Assembly (NCBI GenBank): GCA_029960065.1
Contig: JASCOF010000001.1
Location: forward strand, 744,001 to 808,000
Reading direction: 5' to 3'
Length of the DNA: 64,000 nt
From: Flavobacteriaceae bacterium PS02336
Lineage (GTDB): Bacteria; Bacteroidota; Bacteroidia; Flavobacteriales; Flavobacteriaceae
The notes below the pieces were generated by a model. The model was given only the letters and a program-made list of their open reading frames with translations, did no database searches and was not told the DNA's origin. The first letter of the stretch is position 1, and each line of letters begins with the position of its first letter. Below, piece by piece: positions 24,838 to 32,938 of the stretch. Both the position numbers and the translations under genes were made by a program.

Positions 24838-25977
24838 ATGAACTTATTCAACGTTTACCCATTATACGACATAACTCCAGTAAAAGCAGTAGATTGTACC
24901 ATTATTGACGACAAAGGAGTAGAATATTTAGATTTATACAGCGGACATGGTGTGATTTCTATCGGACACACGCAACCGGATTATGTAGCAAAATTGAAGA
25001 ATCAATTAGATAATTTAGGATTTTATTCGAATGCGATTCAGAATCCGTTACAGGTTGAATTGGCTCAGAAATTAGGAAAACTTTCTGGATTAGAAGATTA
25101 CGAATTGTTTTTATGCAGTTCTGGTGCCGAAGCCAATGAAAATGCTTTAAAATTAGCTTCTTTCCATAACGGAAAATCAAGAGTTGTAGCTTTTGATAAT
25201 TCTTTTCACGGAAGAACTTCTGCAGCAGTTGCCGTTACAGATAATAAAAAAATTGTTGCGCCATTAAATGCACAGCAAGAAGTTACGTTTTTACCTTTAA
25301 ACCAAATCGAATTAGTTGAAGCTGAATTGGCTAAAGGCGATGTTACAGCAGTAATTATCGAAGGAATTCAGGGGGTTGGAGGTTTAGACCAAGGAACAAC
25401 TGAGTTTTTTCAGGCTTTAGAAAAAGTATGTAAAAAATACGATGTTGTATTGATTTTAGATGAAGTACAATCAGGATACGGAAGAAGCGGTAAATTTTTC
25501 GCTTTCCAACATCACGGAATAAATGCGGATATTATCTCCGTTGCAAAAGGAATGGGGAACGGATTTCCAGTCGGAGCTATTTTAATTTCTCCAAAATTCG
25601 AAGCAAGCTTCGGATTATTAGGCACAACTTTCGGCGGAAGCCACTTATCTTGTGCTGCTGGAATTGCAGTTTTAGATGTAATCGAAAAACTTGATTTACA
25701 GAAAAACGTAAATGAAGTTTATGAATATTTCTTAGAAAAAATCAAAGAAGTGGAAGGTATCAAACAAGTAAAAGGAAAAGGCTTAATGCTTGGAGTTGAG
25801 TTTGATTTTGATGTTGCAGCTTTAAGAAAAAAACTGATTATCGAAAAACACATTTTTACTGGAAGCGCCAACAATAAAAATCTATTAAGAATTTTGCCGC
25901 CGTTAACGGTAAAAAAAGCAGATATAGATACGTTTGTAAAAGCATTAAAAGAAAGTTTAGAAGAATTAAAAAACTAA
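24838..25977 (+). CDS. argD: Acetylornithine aminotransferase
   Basis: A 379-residue class-III PLP aminotransferase producing N-acetylornithine. Residues around 17-45 form the substrate entrance (DLYSGHGVISIGHTQPDYV), SSGAEANENALKLA binds PLP phosphate, LDEVQSGYGRSGKFFA has the cofactor Asp, and the Schiff-base Lys is in SVAKGMGNGFPVGA. The C terminus (NLLRILPPLTV) is typical. It is preceded by an 85-nt gap of short AT repeats. ArgD and succinylornithine aminotransferase cannot be told apart by motif; the context favours ArgD. Confidence 0.94.
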   Translation: MNLFNVYPLYDITPVKAVDCTIIDDKGVEYLDLYSGHGVISIGHTQPDYVAKLKNQLDNLGFYSNAIQNPLQVELAQKLGKLSGLEDYELFLCSSGAEANENALKLASFHNGKSRVVAFDNSFHGRTSAAVAVTDNKKIVAPLNAQQEVTFLPLNQIELVEAELAKGDVTAVIIEGIQGVGGLDQGTTEFFQALEKVCKKYDVVLILDEVQSGYGRSGKFFAFQHHGINADIISVAKGMGNGFPVGAILISPKFEASFGLLGTTFGGSHLSCAAGIAVLDVIEKLDLQKNVNEVYEYFLEKIKEVEGIKQVKGKGLMLGVEFDFDVAALRKKLIIEKHIFTGSANNKNLLRILPPLTVKKADIDTFVKALKESLEELKN

Positions 25978-25988
25978 TTCTCGTTACG

Positions 25989-26024
25989 TTAAACCTGACG
26001 GGTTTTAAAAACCCGTCAGGTTTA
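25989..26024. repeat. Perfect 36-bp palindrome inside the arginine operon
   Basis: TTAAACCTGACGGGTTTT followed at once by its exact reverse complement. There is no strong T run after it. A relative with swapped halves (CCCGACAGG) is at 31536. Confidence 0.85.
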
Positions 26025-26080
26025 AAATATAAGTTTCTAAAAAGAAACTAAACCAAAAAACAACCAACCAACTACAAATT

Positions 26081-27274
26081 ATGAATCCATTATCAATTGA
26101 AAAACGCAATCTGGTTTTGCGGTCCATGGCAAAGCTGGTCGAGCAGGAGCGGAGTCAGATTATCTTGACCAATCAGGAAGATCTTACCGATTACGACGGT
26201 TCTGATTTAGCAATGGAAGAACGCTTGAAAGTAGACGATAAAAAAGTCGATGAGATGATTTTATCATTAAACCAACTAGCTTCACAGGAAGATCCCGTTG
26301 GCGTGGAGCGTTTTCATTTTACTCATGATAATGGAATAAAAGTCATCAATAAAACAGCCGCTTTCGGAACGATTTTAATTATTTACGAATCTCGTCCTGA
26401 TGTTACAATTGAAGCTGGTGGAATTGCCTTTAAATCAGGAAATAAGATTTTATTAAAAGGAGGGAAAGAATCTCTAAAATCAAATTTGAAAATCGTAAGT
26501 CTTTGGCACAAAGCTTTAGAAGAAAACGGAGTTTCAAAATACTGGGTGGAATATCTGAATTATAATAGGAAAGAAACTCAGGCATTTTTAGAAAAGCCAA
26601 CTCAAAAAGTCGATTTAATAGTTCCAAGGGGCGGAGAAAAATTAATTGAGTTTGTAAAAGCACACGCCACTTGTCCCGTAATCGTAAGCGGTCGAGGAAA
26701 TAATTTTGTTTACGTTCATGAAAAAGCTGATACAGATTTGGCTTTAAAAGTAATTTTGAATGCTAAAACTGCTAAAATTTCGGCTTGTAATGCTTTGGAT
26801 AAAGTTTTGATAGATTCTAAACTTCCCAACTTTGAAGGTTTTACAGCAATGTTAATTGAAGCCTTAATTGAAGCAAAAGTGGAAATTATTGTTGATAAGT
26901 CTTTAGAGAATTTTGAAAACACGAAAACAATAGAAAACGAAGACATTTGGTACGAGGAGTTTCTAGATTATAAAATTGTTATTGGAACAATCGATTCTCA
27001 GCAAAATGCAATCGAAATGATCAATAAATACTGCGGCGGACATTCTGCAGCTATTATCACAAGAGATAACGAAGTTGCACAACAGTTTATGGAATCGATA
27101 GATGCGGCAGCTGTTTACCAAAATGCCTCAACTCGTTTTACAGATGGTGGACAATTTGGTCTTGGCGGAGAATTAGCGATAAGCACTGATAAATTGCATC
27201 AACGTGGTCCAATCGGTTTGCAACATCTTGTAACCAATAAATGGTACGTGTACGGAGAAGGACAAATTAGATAG
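26081..27274 (+). CDS. proA: Glutamate-5-semialdehyde dehydrogenase
   Basis: A 397-residue NADPH-dependent gamma-glutamyl phosphate reductase of proline synthesis. Family segments are IIYESRPDVTIEAGGI (about 100-115), the nucleotide-binding KSGNKILLKGGKE, VIVSGRGNNFVYVHE and the catalytic Cys in ISACNALDKVLID. It ends with the usual GLQHLVTNKWYV-type motif. The gene sits in the middle of the arginine operon, directly upstream of proB. Confidence 0.96.
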   Translation: MNPLSIEKRNLVLRSMAKLVEQERSQIILTNQEDLTDYDGSDLAMEERLKVDDKKVDEMILSLNQLASQEDPVGVERFHFTHDNGIKVINKTAAFGTILIIYESRPDVTIEAGGIAFKSGNKILLKGGKESLKSNLKIVSLWHKALEENGVSKYWVEYLNYNRKETQAFLEKPTQKVDLIVPRGGEKLIEFVKAHATCPVIVSGRGNNFVYVHEKADTDLALKVILNAKTAKISACNALDKVLIDSKLPNFEGFTAMLIEALIEAKVEIIVDKSLENFENTKTIENEDIWYEEFLDYKIVIGTIDSQQNAIEMINKYCGGHSAAIITRDNEVAQQFMESIDAAAVYQNASTRFTDGGQFGLGGELAISTDKLHQRGPIGLQHLVTNKWYVYGEGQIR

Positions 27275-27360
27275 TTAGGCTTCTTAGAATTTTAGATTGA
27301 TGATTAATGATTTTTGATTTCAGATTATTGGAATTTGGAATTTATTTTTTGGAATTTAAA

Positions 27361-27477
27361 TATAGATAAAGCTTTGCGAACTTAGCGTTTGTAAACACAA
27401 AGAATATAAAAAACCTTGCGCCCTTTGCGTTAAAAATAACTTAGTGCCTTAGCGCCTTCGTGGCAAAAACAAAAGAC
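27361..27477. repeat. Degenerate CTTTGCG/CTTAGCG repeat between proA and proB
   Basis: Several copies of wording such as CTTTGCGAACTTAGCG, CCCTTTGCGTTAAA and CCTTAGCGCCTTCGTGGCA run up to the proB start. The same wording is found at 30415-30441, 47425-47460, 47535-47565, 47752-47776 and 51370-51390. An in-frame GTG at 27460 lies within it and was not used as the proB start. Confidence 0.6.
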
Positions 27478-28239
27478 ATGGCAAAAAAACGGATTTTATT
27501 AAAAATAGGAAGTAATACTTTAACCAAAGAAACCAATCATATTTCGCGGGGAAAGATTGAAGACCTAGGAATACAGATTGCAGCTTTAAACGACAAATAT
27601 GAATTTATCATAGTGAGTTCAGGAGCAATTGCGGCAGCAAAGCAGTTTGTAAAGCTGGATAATCAAGATAAAGATGTTTTCGTAAAGCAAGCTTTAGCTT
27701 CGATAGGACAGCCCCATTTAATGCGGATTTACAATGAAAATTTTAAGGATTTAGGCTTGAATACTTCGCAGTGTTTGCTTTCTTATTCTGATTTCGAAAA
27801 AGAACAGACTAAAAAGAACATTGTAAATACGATTAATGTATTGGTTAAGAACAATTACATTCCGATTATTAATGAAAATGATACCGTTGCCACAGATGAG
27901 ATTCGGTTTGGAGATAACGACAAATTAGCGGCGTTAACAGCAGTTCTTTTAAATGTTGATATTCTGATAATTGCCACCAATACAAACGGAATTTATACGA
28001 AAGATTCGATTCATGATGAAATTCCAGAAACAATCAAATTGGTTAATGATTTGAAGTCGCTAGAAAAAGAAATCGGCGAATCAAAATCATCACATGGAAC
28101 AGGAGGAATGCAATCTAAAATAGAAGCTGCTGGAATTTCAAAAGCAGCGAACATAGAAACCTGGATCGTGAATGGACTGAATGATAATTTTATTTTAAAA
28201 GCATTAAAAGACGAAATTCCATTTACTAAAATCGTGTAA
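27478..28239 (+). CDS. proB: Glutamate 5-kinase, short form without PUA domain
   Basis: A 253-residue amino-acid kinase making gamma-glutamyl phosphate. The opening RILLKIGSNTL is the ATP-site strand, then VSSGAIAAAK, ENDTVATDEIRFGDNDKLAA and a C-terminal TGGMQSKIEAA. E. coli ProB is about 367 residues with an RNA-binding-like PUA domain at the C terminus; here only the kinase domain is present, as in several other bacteria. The ATG at 27478 is preferred because 27460 (GTG) lies in a repeat. Confidence 0.95.
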   Translation: MAKKRILLKIGSNTLTKETNHISRGKIEDLGIQIAALNDKYEFIIVSSGAIAAAKQFVKLDNQDKDVFVKQALASIGQPHLMRIYNENFKDLGLNTSQCLLSYSDFEKEQTKKNIVNTINVLVKNNYIPIINENDTVATDEIRFGDNDKLAALTAVLLNVDILIIATNTNGIYTKDSIHDEIPETIKLVNDLKSLEKEIGESKSSHGTGGMQSKIEAAGISKAANIETWIVNGLNDNFILKALKDEIPFTKIV

Positions 28240-28244
28240 AAAGG

Positions 28245-28364
28245 TTTAATCGTTAATTCGGTTAATCGATTAAAAAAAGAACATTAAAAACAAAAATGGA
28301 TAAAAGTTAGATTTGTTTAAGCAGTAAAACGATTAAACAAATCAACGATTAACCGATTAAACAG
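28245..28364. repeat. Imperfect inverted repeat between proB and argF'
   Basis: GGTTTAATCGTTAATTCGG at the left and GATTAACCGATTAAACAG at the right are near reverse complements. The centre has further GTTAATCG words. Confidence 0.55.
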
Positions 28365-28371
28365 AAAGACA

Positions 28372-29319
28372 ATGAACTATATCTCAATAAAAGACATCAA
28401 CTCATTATCAAAATGGGTAAAGCAAGCGATAAAAATAAAGAAGAATCCGCTTAAAAATCAAAGTTTAGGAAAGAATAAAACTCTTGGAATGTTATTCTTC
28501 AATCCGAGTTTAAGAACACGTTTAAGTACTCAAAAAGCGGCTTTAAACTTAGGAATGAACGTTATGGTAATGAACTTTACCAATGAAGGATGGACTTTAG
28601 AATTTGAAGACGGAGCAGTAATGAATTCAGGAGCTTCAGAACATATTAAAGAAGCGGCAGAAGTAGTTTCTCAATATTGTGATATTATCGCAATTCGTGC
28701 TTTTGCAGGTTTAGTTGACAAAGAAAAAGATTATCAGGAAACTGTAATTTCAGGATTTTTGAAATATGCTACAGTGCCGATTGTAAATATGGAAAGTGCT
28801 GTGCGTCACCCGCTACAATCTTTAGCAGATGCCATTACAATGGAAGAATTCAAAACAAAGCACAAACCAAAAGTAGTGCTCTCTTGGGCGCCGCATCCAA
28901 AAGCTTTGCCTCAAGCAGTTGCAAATTCATTTGTAGAAATGATGCAGATGCAGAAAGATATGGATTTTGTAATTACGCATCCAGAAGGTTATGAACTTAG
29001 CCCAGAAATCACAAAAGACTGCACAATCGAATACAACCAAGATAAAGCTTTTGAAAATGCTGATTTTGTTTACGTTAAAAACTGGAGCAACTTCAATGAT
29101 TACGGAAAAGTAACCAATAGCGATCCAAACTGGACCGTTACAGCCGAAAAAATGGCTTTAACCAATAACGGAAAATTTATGCACTGTCTTCCAGTTCGTC
29201 GTAACGTAATTGTAAGCGACGAAGTTTTAGATGGAGAAAATTCAATCGTAATCGAGCAAGCGAATAACAGAACGTATTCGGCACAATTAGTTTTACAAAA
29301 GATTTTGAAGAAATTGTAA
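28372..29319 (+). CDS. argF: N-acetylornithine carbamoyltransferase (ArgF')
   Basis: A 315-residue member of the AOTC/SOTC branch, not ordinary ornithine carbamoyltransferase. Family marks: FFNPSLRTRLSTQKA (42-56) for carbamoyl phosphate, EFEDGAVM, SMESA-like NMESAVRHPLQSLAD, SWAPHPKALPQAV and MHCLPVRRN. In published work one residue switches substrate: Glu in Xanthomonas AOTCase and Pro in Bacteroides SOTCase. Here the site appears to be E97 in EAAEVVSQYCD, which predicts acetylornithine rather than succinylornithine. My alignment is from memory and should be checked. Confidence 0.92.
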   Translation: MNYISIKDINSLSKWVKQAIKIKKNPLKNQSLGKNKTLGMLFFNPSLRTRLSTQKAALNLGMNVMVMNFTNEGWTLEFEDGAVMNSGASEHIKEAAEVVSQYCDIIAIRAFAGLVDKEKDYQETVISGFLKYATVPIVNMESAVRHPLQSLADAITMEEFKTKHKPKVVLSWAPHPKALPQAVANSFVEMMQMQKDMDFVITHPEGYELSPEITKDCTIEYNQDKAFENADFVYVKNWSNFNDYGKVTNSDPNWTVTAEKMALTNNGKFMHCLPVRRNVIVSDEVLDGENSIVIEQANNRTYSAQLVLQKILKKL

Positions 29320-29330
29320 ATTTAGGTGCA

Positions 29331-29411
29331 AAGGCTCAAAGTAACAAAGGTTCAGAGGTTTTACAGCCTTGAGAAAAACCTTTGAACCTTTGAACCTCTG
29401 CCTCTTTGAAC
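29331..29411. repeat. Inverted and direct repeat between argF' and argB
   Basis: AAAGGTTCAGAGGTTTT pairs with AAAACCTTTGAACCTTT around a short centre, then GAACCTCTGCCTCTTTGAACC. The argB ATG follows. Confidence 0.65.
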
Positions 29412-29421
29412 CTTGAAAGAA

Positions 29422-30195
29422 ATGAACGTATCAGTAATAAAAATAGGTGGGAACATCATTGACAATCCAGCAGAATTAGAACAATTTTTAACCGATTTTT
29501 CTAAAATTGAAGGTTATAAAGTTTTAGTTCACGGCGGTGGAAAATCGGCTACAAAAATGGCGCAAAGTATTGGTCTGGTTCCGCAAATGATTGACGGACG
29601 CCGAATTACAGATGCTCCAATGCTTGACGTTGTAGTAATGATTTATGCCGGACAAATCAATAAACATATTGTAGCGCAATTGCAGGCAAAAGACAATAAC
29701 GCAATTGGTTTTTCAGGAGCTGATGGCAATTTAATTCAGTCCACAAAAAGAAATCACCCAACAATTGATTACGGATTTGTAGGCGATGTAAAACAAGTCA
29801 ATACCAAATTACTGGCAACTTTGCTTGAAGCCGGAGTTGTACCTGTTTTCTGTGCAATTACACACGATAAAAATGGACAATTATTAAACACAAATGCAGA
29901 TACAATCGCAAGTGAATTATCAATCGCATTATCTGAAGTTTTTGATGTTACACTAACGTATTGTTTTGAAAAACAAGGTGTTTTGCAAGATTCAGAAGAT
30001 GATTCATCAGTAATTACTGAAATCAACGAAACATTATACAATAAGCTAAAAGAAGAAAAAGTAATCCATTCCGGAATGATTCCAAAACTGGATAACTGTT
30101 TCAATAGTTTATCAAGAGGCGTGCAGAAAATCAAAATTGGGCATCATAAAATGCTTCAAAATTCAGATATTCCGCATACAACGATTACATTATAA
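29422..30195 (+). CDS. argB: Acetylglutamate kinase
   Basis: A 257-residue amino-acid kinase that phosphorylates N-acetylglutamate. VIKIGGNIIDN (4-14) is the ATP-site strand, VHGGGKSATKMAQ the substrate glycine loop, GRRITDAPMLDVVVM follows, and the C terminus has SGMIPKLDNCFNSLSRGVQKIKI with the Lys that contacts ATP. The N-terminal helix of arginine-inhibited enzymes is missing, so feedback inhibition by arginine is not predicted from this feature. ATG 29422 is chosen over a TTG at 29413. Confidence 0.96.
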   Translation: MNVSVIKIGGNIIDNPAELEQFLTDFSKIEGYKVLVHGGGKSATKMAQSIGLVPQMIDGRRITDAPMLDVVVMIYAGQINKHIVAQLQAKDNNAIGFSGADGNLIQSTKRNHPTIDYGFVGDVKQVNTKLLATLLEAGVVPVFCAITHDKNGQLLNTNADTIASELSIALSEVFDVTLTYCFEKQGVLQDSEDDSSVITEINETLYNKLKEEKVIHSGMIPKLDNCFNSLSRGVQKIKIGHHKMLQNSDIPHTTITL

Positions 30196-30452
30196 AAAAT
30201 CTTGCCAAGAATTGACACTAATTTTTGCTGTTAAAAGAGAAAATAATTTTAGACTTATATTAAAAAGTTTATTTTGATTTTAAATGTGCGAAAAAAAAAT
30301 AATTTGTGAAAATTCGTGCAATTAGTGGCAAAAAAACAGGGCGGTACAGTACTTTTAAATTTTAATTTAAGAAATTTGCGCCAATAAAAAATGTCACGAT
30401 TTAATTAAAAAACTTTGTGACTTTGCGCCTTTGCGGCAAAGAAACCAAACCT

Positions 30453-31523
30453 ATGAAAAGTATAAATACGCTTACTCAGGAAGCAATTAGTTTATTAAAA
30501 AGACTAATCGAAACCCCTTCATTTTCTAGTGAAGAAGACCAAACAGCTCTTTTAATCGAAAATTGGTTCAATCAAAACGAGATTCCTTTCAAGAGAGAAA
30601 ATAACAATGTTTGGGCTTTCAACAAATATTTCGACGAAAACAAACCAACACTTTTATTAAACTCACATCACGATACAGTACGTCCAAATCAAGCGTATAC
30701 CAATGATCCGTTTAAAGCAATTGAAAAAGAAGGGAAATTATTCGGATTAGGAAGTAATGACGCTGGTGGATGTCTAGTTTCATTATTAGCAACATTTGTT
30801 CACTTTTACGAAAATCAAAACCTTTCACATAATATTGTTATTGTGGCTTCTGCCGAGGAAGAAAGCAGCGGAAAAAATGGATTAAACAGTGTTTTAAAAC
30901 ACTTACCAGAATTAGATTGTGCAATTGTGGGTGAACCAACATTAATGCAATTAGCAGTTGCCGAAAAAGGATTGTTAGTTCTTGATGTAAAAGTAAAAGG
31001 AACCGCAAGTCATGCTGCACATCAAAACGATGATAACGCATTATACAAATCAATTCCAGTAATGGAATGGTTTAAAAACTATAAATTCGACAAAATCTCA
31101 GACGTTTTAGGTCCTGTAAAAATGACGGTAACGCAAATCAGTGCAGGAAAACAGCATAACGTTGTACCATCAGAATGTGATTTGGTTGTAGATATTCGCG
31201 TAACAGATCGTTACACAAATGCTGAAATTTTGGAAGTTGTAAAAGCAAATGTAAATGCCGAAGTAACGCCAAGATCTATGCATTTAAATGCATCGTCTAT
31301 TCCAGTAGCACACGGTTTAGTTCAGGCTGGAATTGCTTTAGGAAGAACAACGTATGGTTCGCCAACACTTTCAGATCAATCGGTTTTAAGCTGTCAATCT
31401 TTAAAATTAGGACCTGGAGAAACGTTGCGTTCGCATTCGGCAGACGAATTTATTTTTATAAATGAAATTGAAGAAGGAGTCGATTTGTATATCAAAATAC
31501 TAACCGATTTCTTTAAATTATAA
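30453..31523 (+). CDS. argE: M20-family deacetylase (N-acetylcitrulline/acetylornithine deacetylase)
   Basis: A 356-residue zinc amidohydrolase of the ArgE/DapE family. Metal ligands are in LLLNSHHDTV (His) and GSNDAGGC (Asp), and in ASAEEESSGKNGL (Glu, catalytic Glu). A dimerisation domain interrupts the two halves. Because the carbamoyltransferase here is of the acetylornithine type, the natural substrate should be N-acetylcitrulline, releasing citrulline for ArgG. That is inference from pathway context. The longer frame from 30417 starts in a dispersed repeat. Confidence 0.93.
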   Translation: MKSINTLTQEAISLLKRLIETPSFSSEEDQTALLIENWFNQNEIPFKRENNNVWAFNKYFDENKPTLLLNSHHDTVRPNQAYTNDPFKAIEKEGKLFGLGSNDAGGCLVSLLATFVHFYENQNLSHNIVIVASAEEESSGKNGLNSVLKHLPELDCAIVGEPTLMQLAVAEKGLLVLDVKVKGTASHAAHQNDDNALYKSIPVMEWFKNYKFDKISDVLGPVKMTVTQISAGKQHNVVPSECDLVVDIRVTDRYTNAEILEVVKANVNAEVTPRSMHLNASSIPVAHGLVQAGIALGRTTYGSPTLSDQSVLSCQSLKLGPGETLRSHSADEFIFINEIEEGVDLYIKILTDFFKL

Positions 31524-31535
31524 ATAAACGAAATT

Positions 31536-31568
31536 AAACCCGACAGGTTTTCAAAACCTGTCGGGTTT
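31536..31568. repeat. 33-bp palindrome between argE and argH
   Basis: AAACCCGACAGGTTTT, one centre base, AAAACCTGTCGGGTTT. It resembles the palindrome at 25989 with its halves exchanged. Either could act as an mRNA hairpin protecting an upstream message. Confidence 0.85.
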
Positions 31569-31583
31569 CTAAAAATAGTACCT

Positions 31584-32864
31584 ATGAAACTTTGGGAAAA
31601 AGGAATACCAACAGATAAACAAATCGAACAATTCACAGTTGGGAACGATCGTGAACTTGATTTGGTTTTAGCAAAATACGATGCTTTAGGTTCAATTGCT
31701 CACGCCAAAATGTTGGGACAGATTGGTTTATTAACTCAGGAAGAAACCACTTCTTTAGTTGATGCCTTAAACGAAATCATTGCAGATATTGTAGTTGGAA
31801 ATTTCGAAATCGAAGACAGTTTCGAAGACGTACATTCAAAAATAGAATATCTTTTAACGGCAAAATTAGGTGACGCAGGAAAGAAAATCCACACCGCACG
31901 TTCTCGTAACGATCAGGTTTTGGTTGATGTTCATTTGTATTTAAAAGACGAATTAAAAGCGATAAAAGAACAGGTAAAAACATTGTTTGACTTGTTGATG
32001 GAATCGGCAGAAAAACATCAAAACGTTTTACTGCCAGGTTATACGCATTTACAAATCGCAATGCCATCGTCATTCGGAATGTGGTTTTCTGCTTACGCTG
32101 AAAGTTTGATTGACGATATTACTATGCTGAACGCCGCTTCAAAAATTGTAGACCAGAATCCGTTAGGTTCTGCCGCAGGTTACGGAAGTTCATTTCCAAT
32201 CAACAGAACTTTTACAACAAAAGAATTAGGTTTTGAAACTTTAAAATACAATGCAGTTGCTGCACAAATGAGCCGTGGAAAAGCAGAAAAAACAGTTGCT
32301 TTTGCCATGACAAGTGTTGCAGGAACGTTATCAAAATTTGCAATGGATGTTTGTCTGTATATGAGCCAGAATTTTGATTTTATTGGTCTTCCGGCGCATC
32401 TTACAACAGGCTCAAGTATAATGCCTCATAAAAAGAATCCAGACGTTTTCGAATTAATCAGAGGAAAATGCAATAAGATTCAGGCGCTTCCATACGAAAT
32501 CACTTTAATCACAAATAACTTGCCAAGCGGTTATCACAGAGATTTACAGCTTTTAAAAGAAGGTTTGTTTCCAGCGATTCAAAACTTAAGAGCTTGTTTG
32601 GATATTGCTATTTTTTCAATAAAGGACATTACAGTAAAAGATCATATTTTAGAAGATAAAAAATACGATTATTTATTTACGGTGGATACTTTAAATGAAA
32701 TGGTGGTTGCAGGAATGCCGTTTAGAGATGCTTACAAAGCTGTTGCAGAACAATTAGAAGCAGGAACGTACAAATCTCCAAAAGAAACAAAACACACGCA
32801 CGAAGGCAGTATCAATAATTTATGTCTGGATGCGATTAAGGATAAAATGAAAGCAGCTTTTTAA
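31584..32864 (+). CDS. argH: Argininosuccinate lyase
   Basis: A 426-residue fumarase/aspartase-superfamily enzyme, the last step to arginine and fumarate. Motifs are SFEDVHSKIEYLL (about 72-84), TARSRNDQV with the family RSRNDQ, YTHLQIAMP and the flexible signature loop GSSIMPHKKNPD. It closes the operon, being followed by a strong terminator at 32881. Together with the genes from 21886 it completes glutamate to arginine, except carbamoyl phosphate synthase, which is not in the window. Confidence 0.96.
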   Translation: MKLWEKGIPTDKQIEQFTVGNDRELDLVLAKYDALGSIAHAKMLGQIGLLTQEETTSLVDALNEIIADIVVGNFEIEDSFEDVHSKIEYLLTAKLGDAGKKIHTARSRNDQVLVDVHLYLKDELKAIKEQVKTLFDLLMESAEKHQNVLLPGYTHLQIAMPSSFGMWFSAYAESLIDDITMLNAASKIVDQNPLGSAAGYGSSFPINRTFTTKELGFETLKYNAVAAQMSRGKAEKTVAFAMTSVAGTLSKFAMDVCLYMSQNFDFIGLPAHLTTGSSIMPHKKNPDVFELIRGKCNKIQALPYEITLITNNLPSGYHRDLQLLKEGLFPAIQNLRACLDIAIFSIKDITVKDHILEDKKYDYLFTVDTLNEMVVAGMPFRDAYKAVAEQLEAGTYKSPKETKHTHEGSINNLCLDAIKDKMKAAF

Positions 32865-32880
32865 TTTGTTTCCTAAAATT

Positions 32881-32920
32881 AAAAAACCGATTTGTTTCTT
32901 TAAACAAATCGGTTTTTTTT
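32881..32920 (+). terminator. Terminator of the arginine operon
   Basis: AAAAAACCGATTTGTTT pairs with AAACAAATCGGTTTTTT, followed by T residues, 17 nt after argH. It also faces the stop of the convergent pectate lyase gene. Confidence 0.88.
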
Positions 32921-32938
32921 ATGTGTTTTTAGTTCTAA

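Noticed and set aside
30417..30452. Earlier start for argE (and likewise 27460 for proB, 29413 for argB, 3211 for prfH)
   Set aside because: These non-ATG or upstream starts lie in dispersed repeats or overlap the previous gene, while the later ATG gives the family's usual N terminus.
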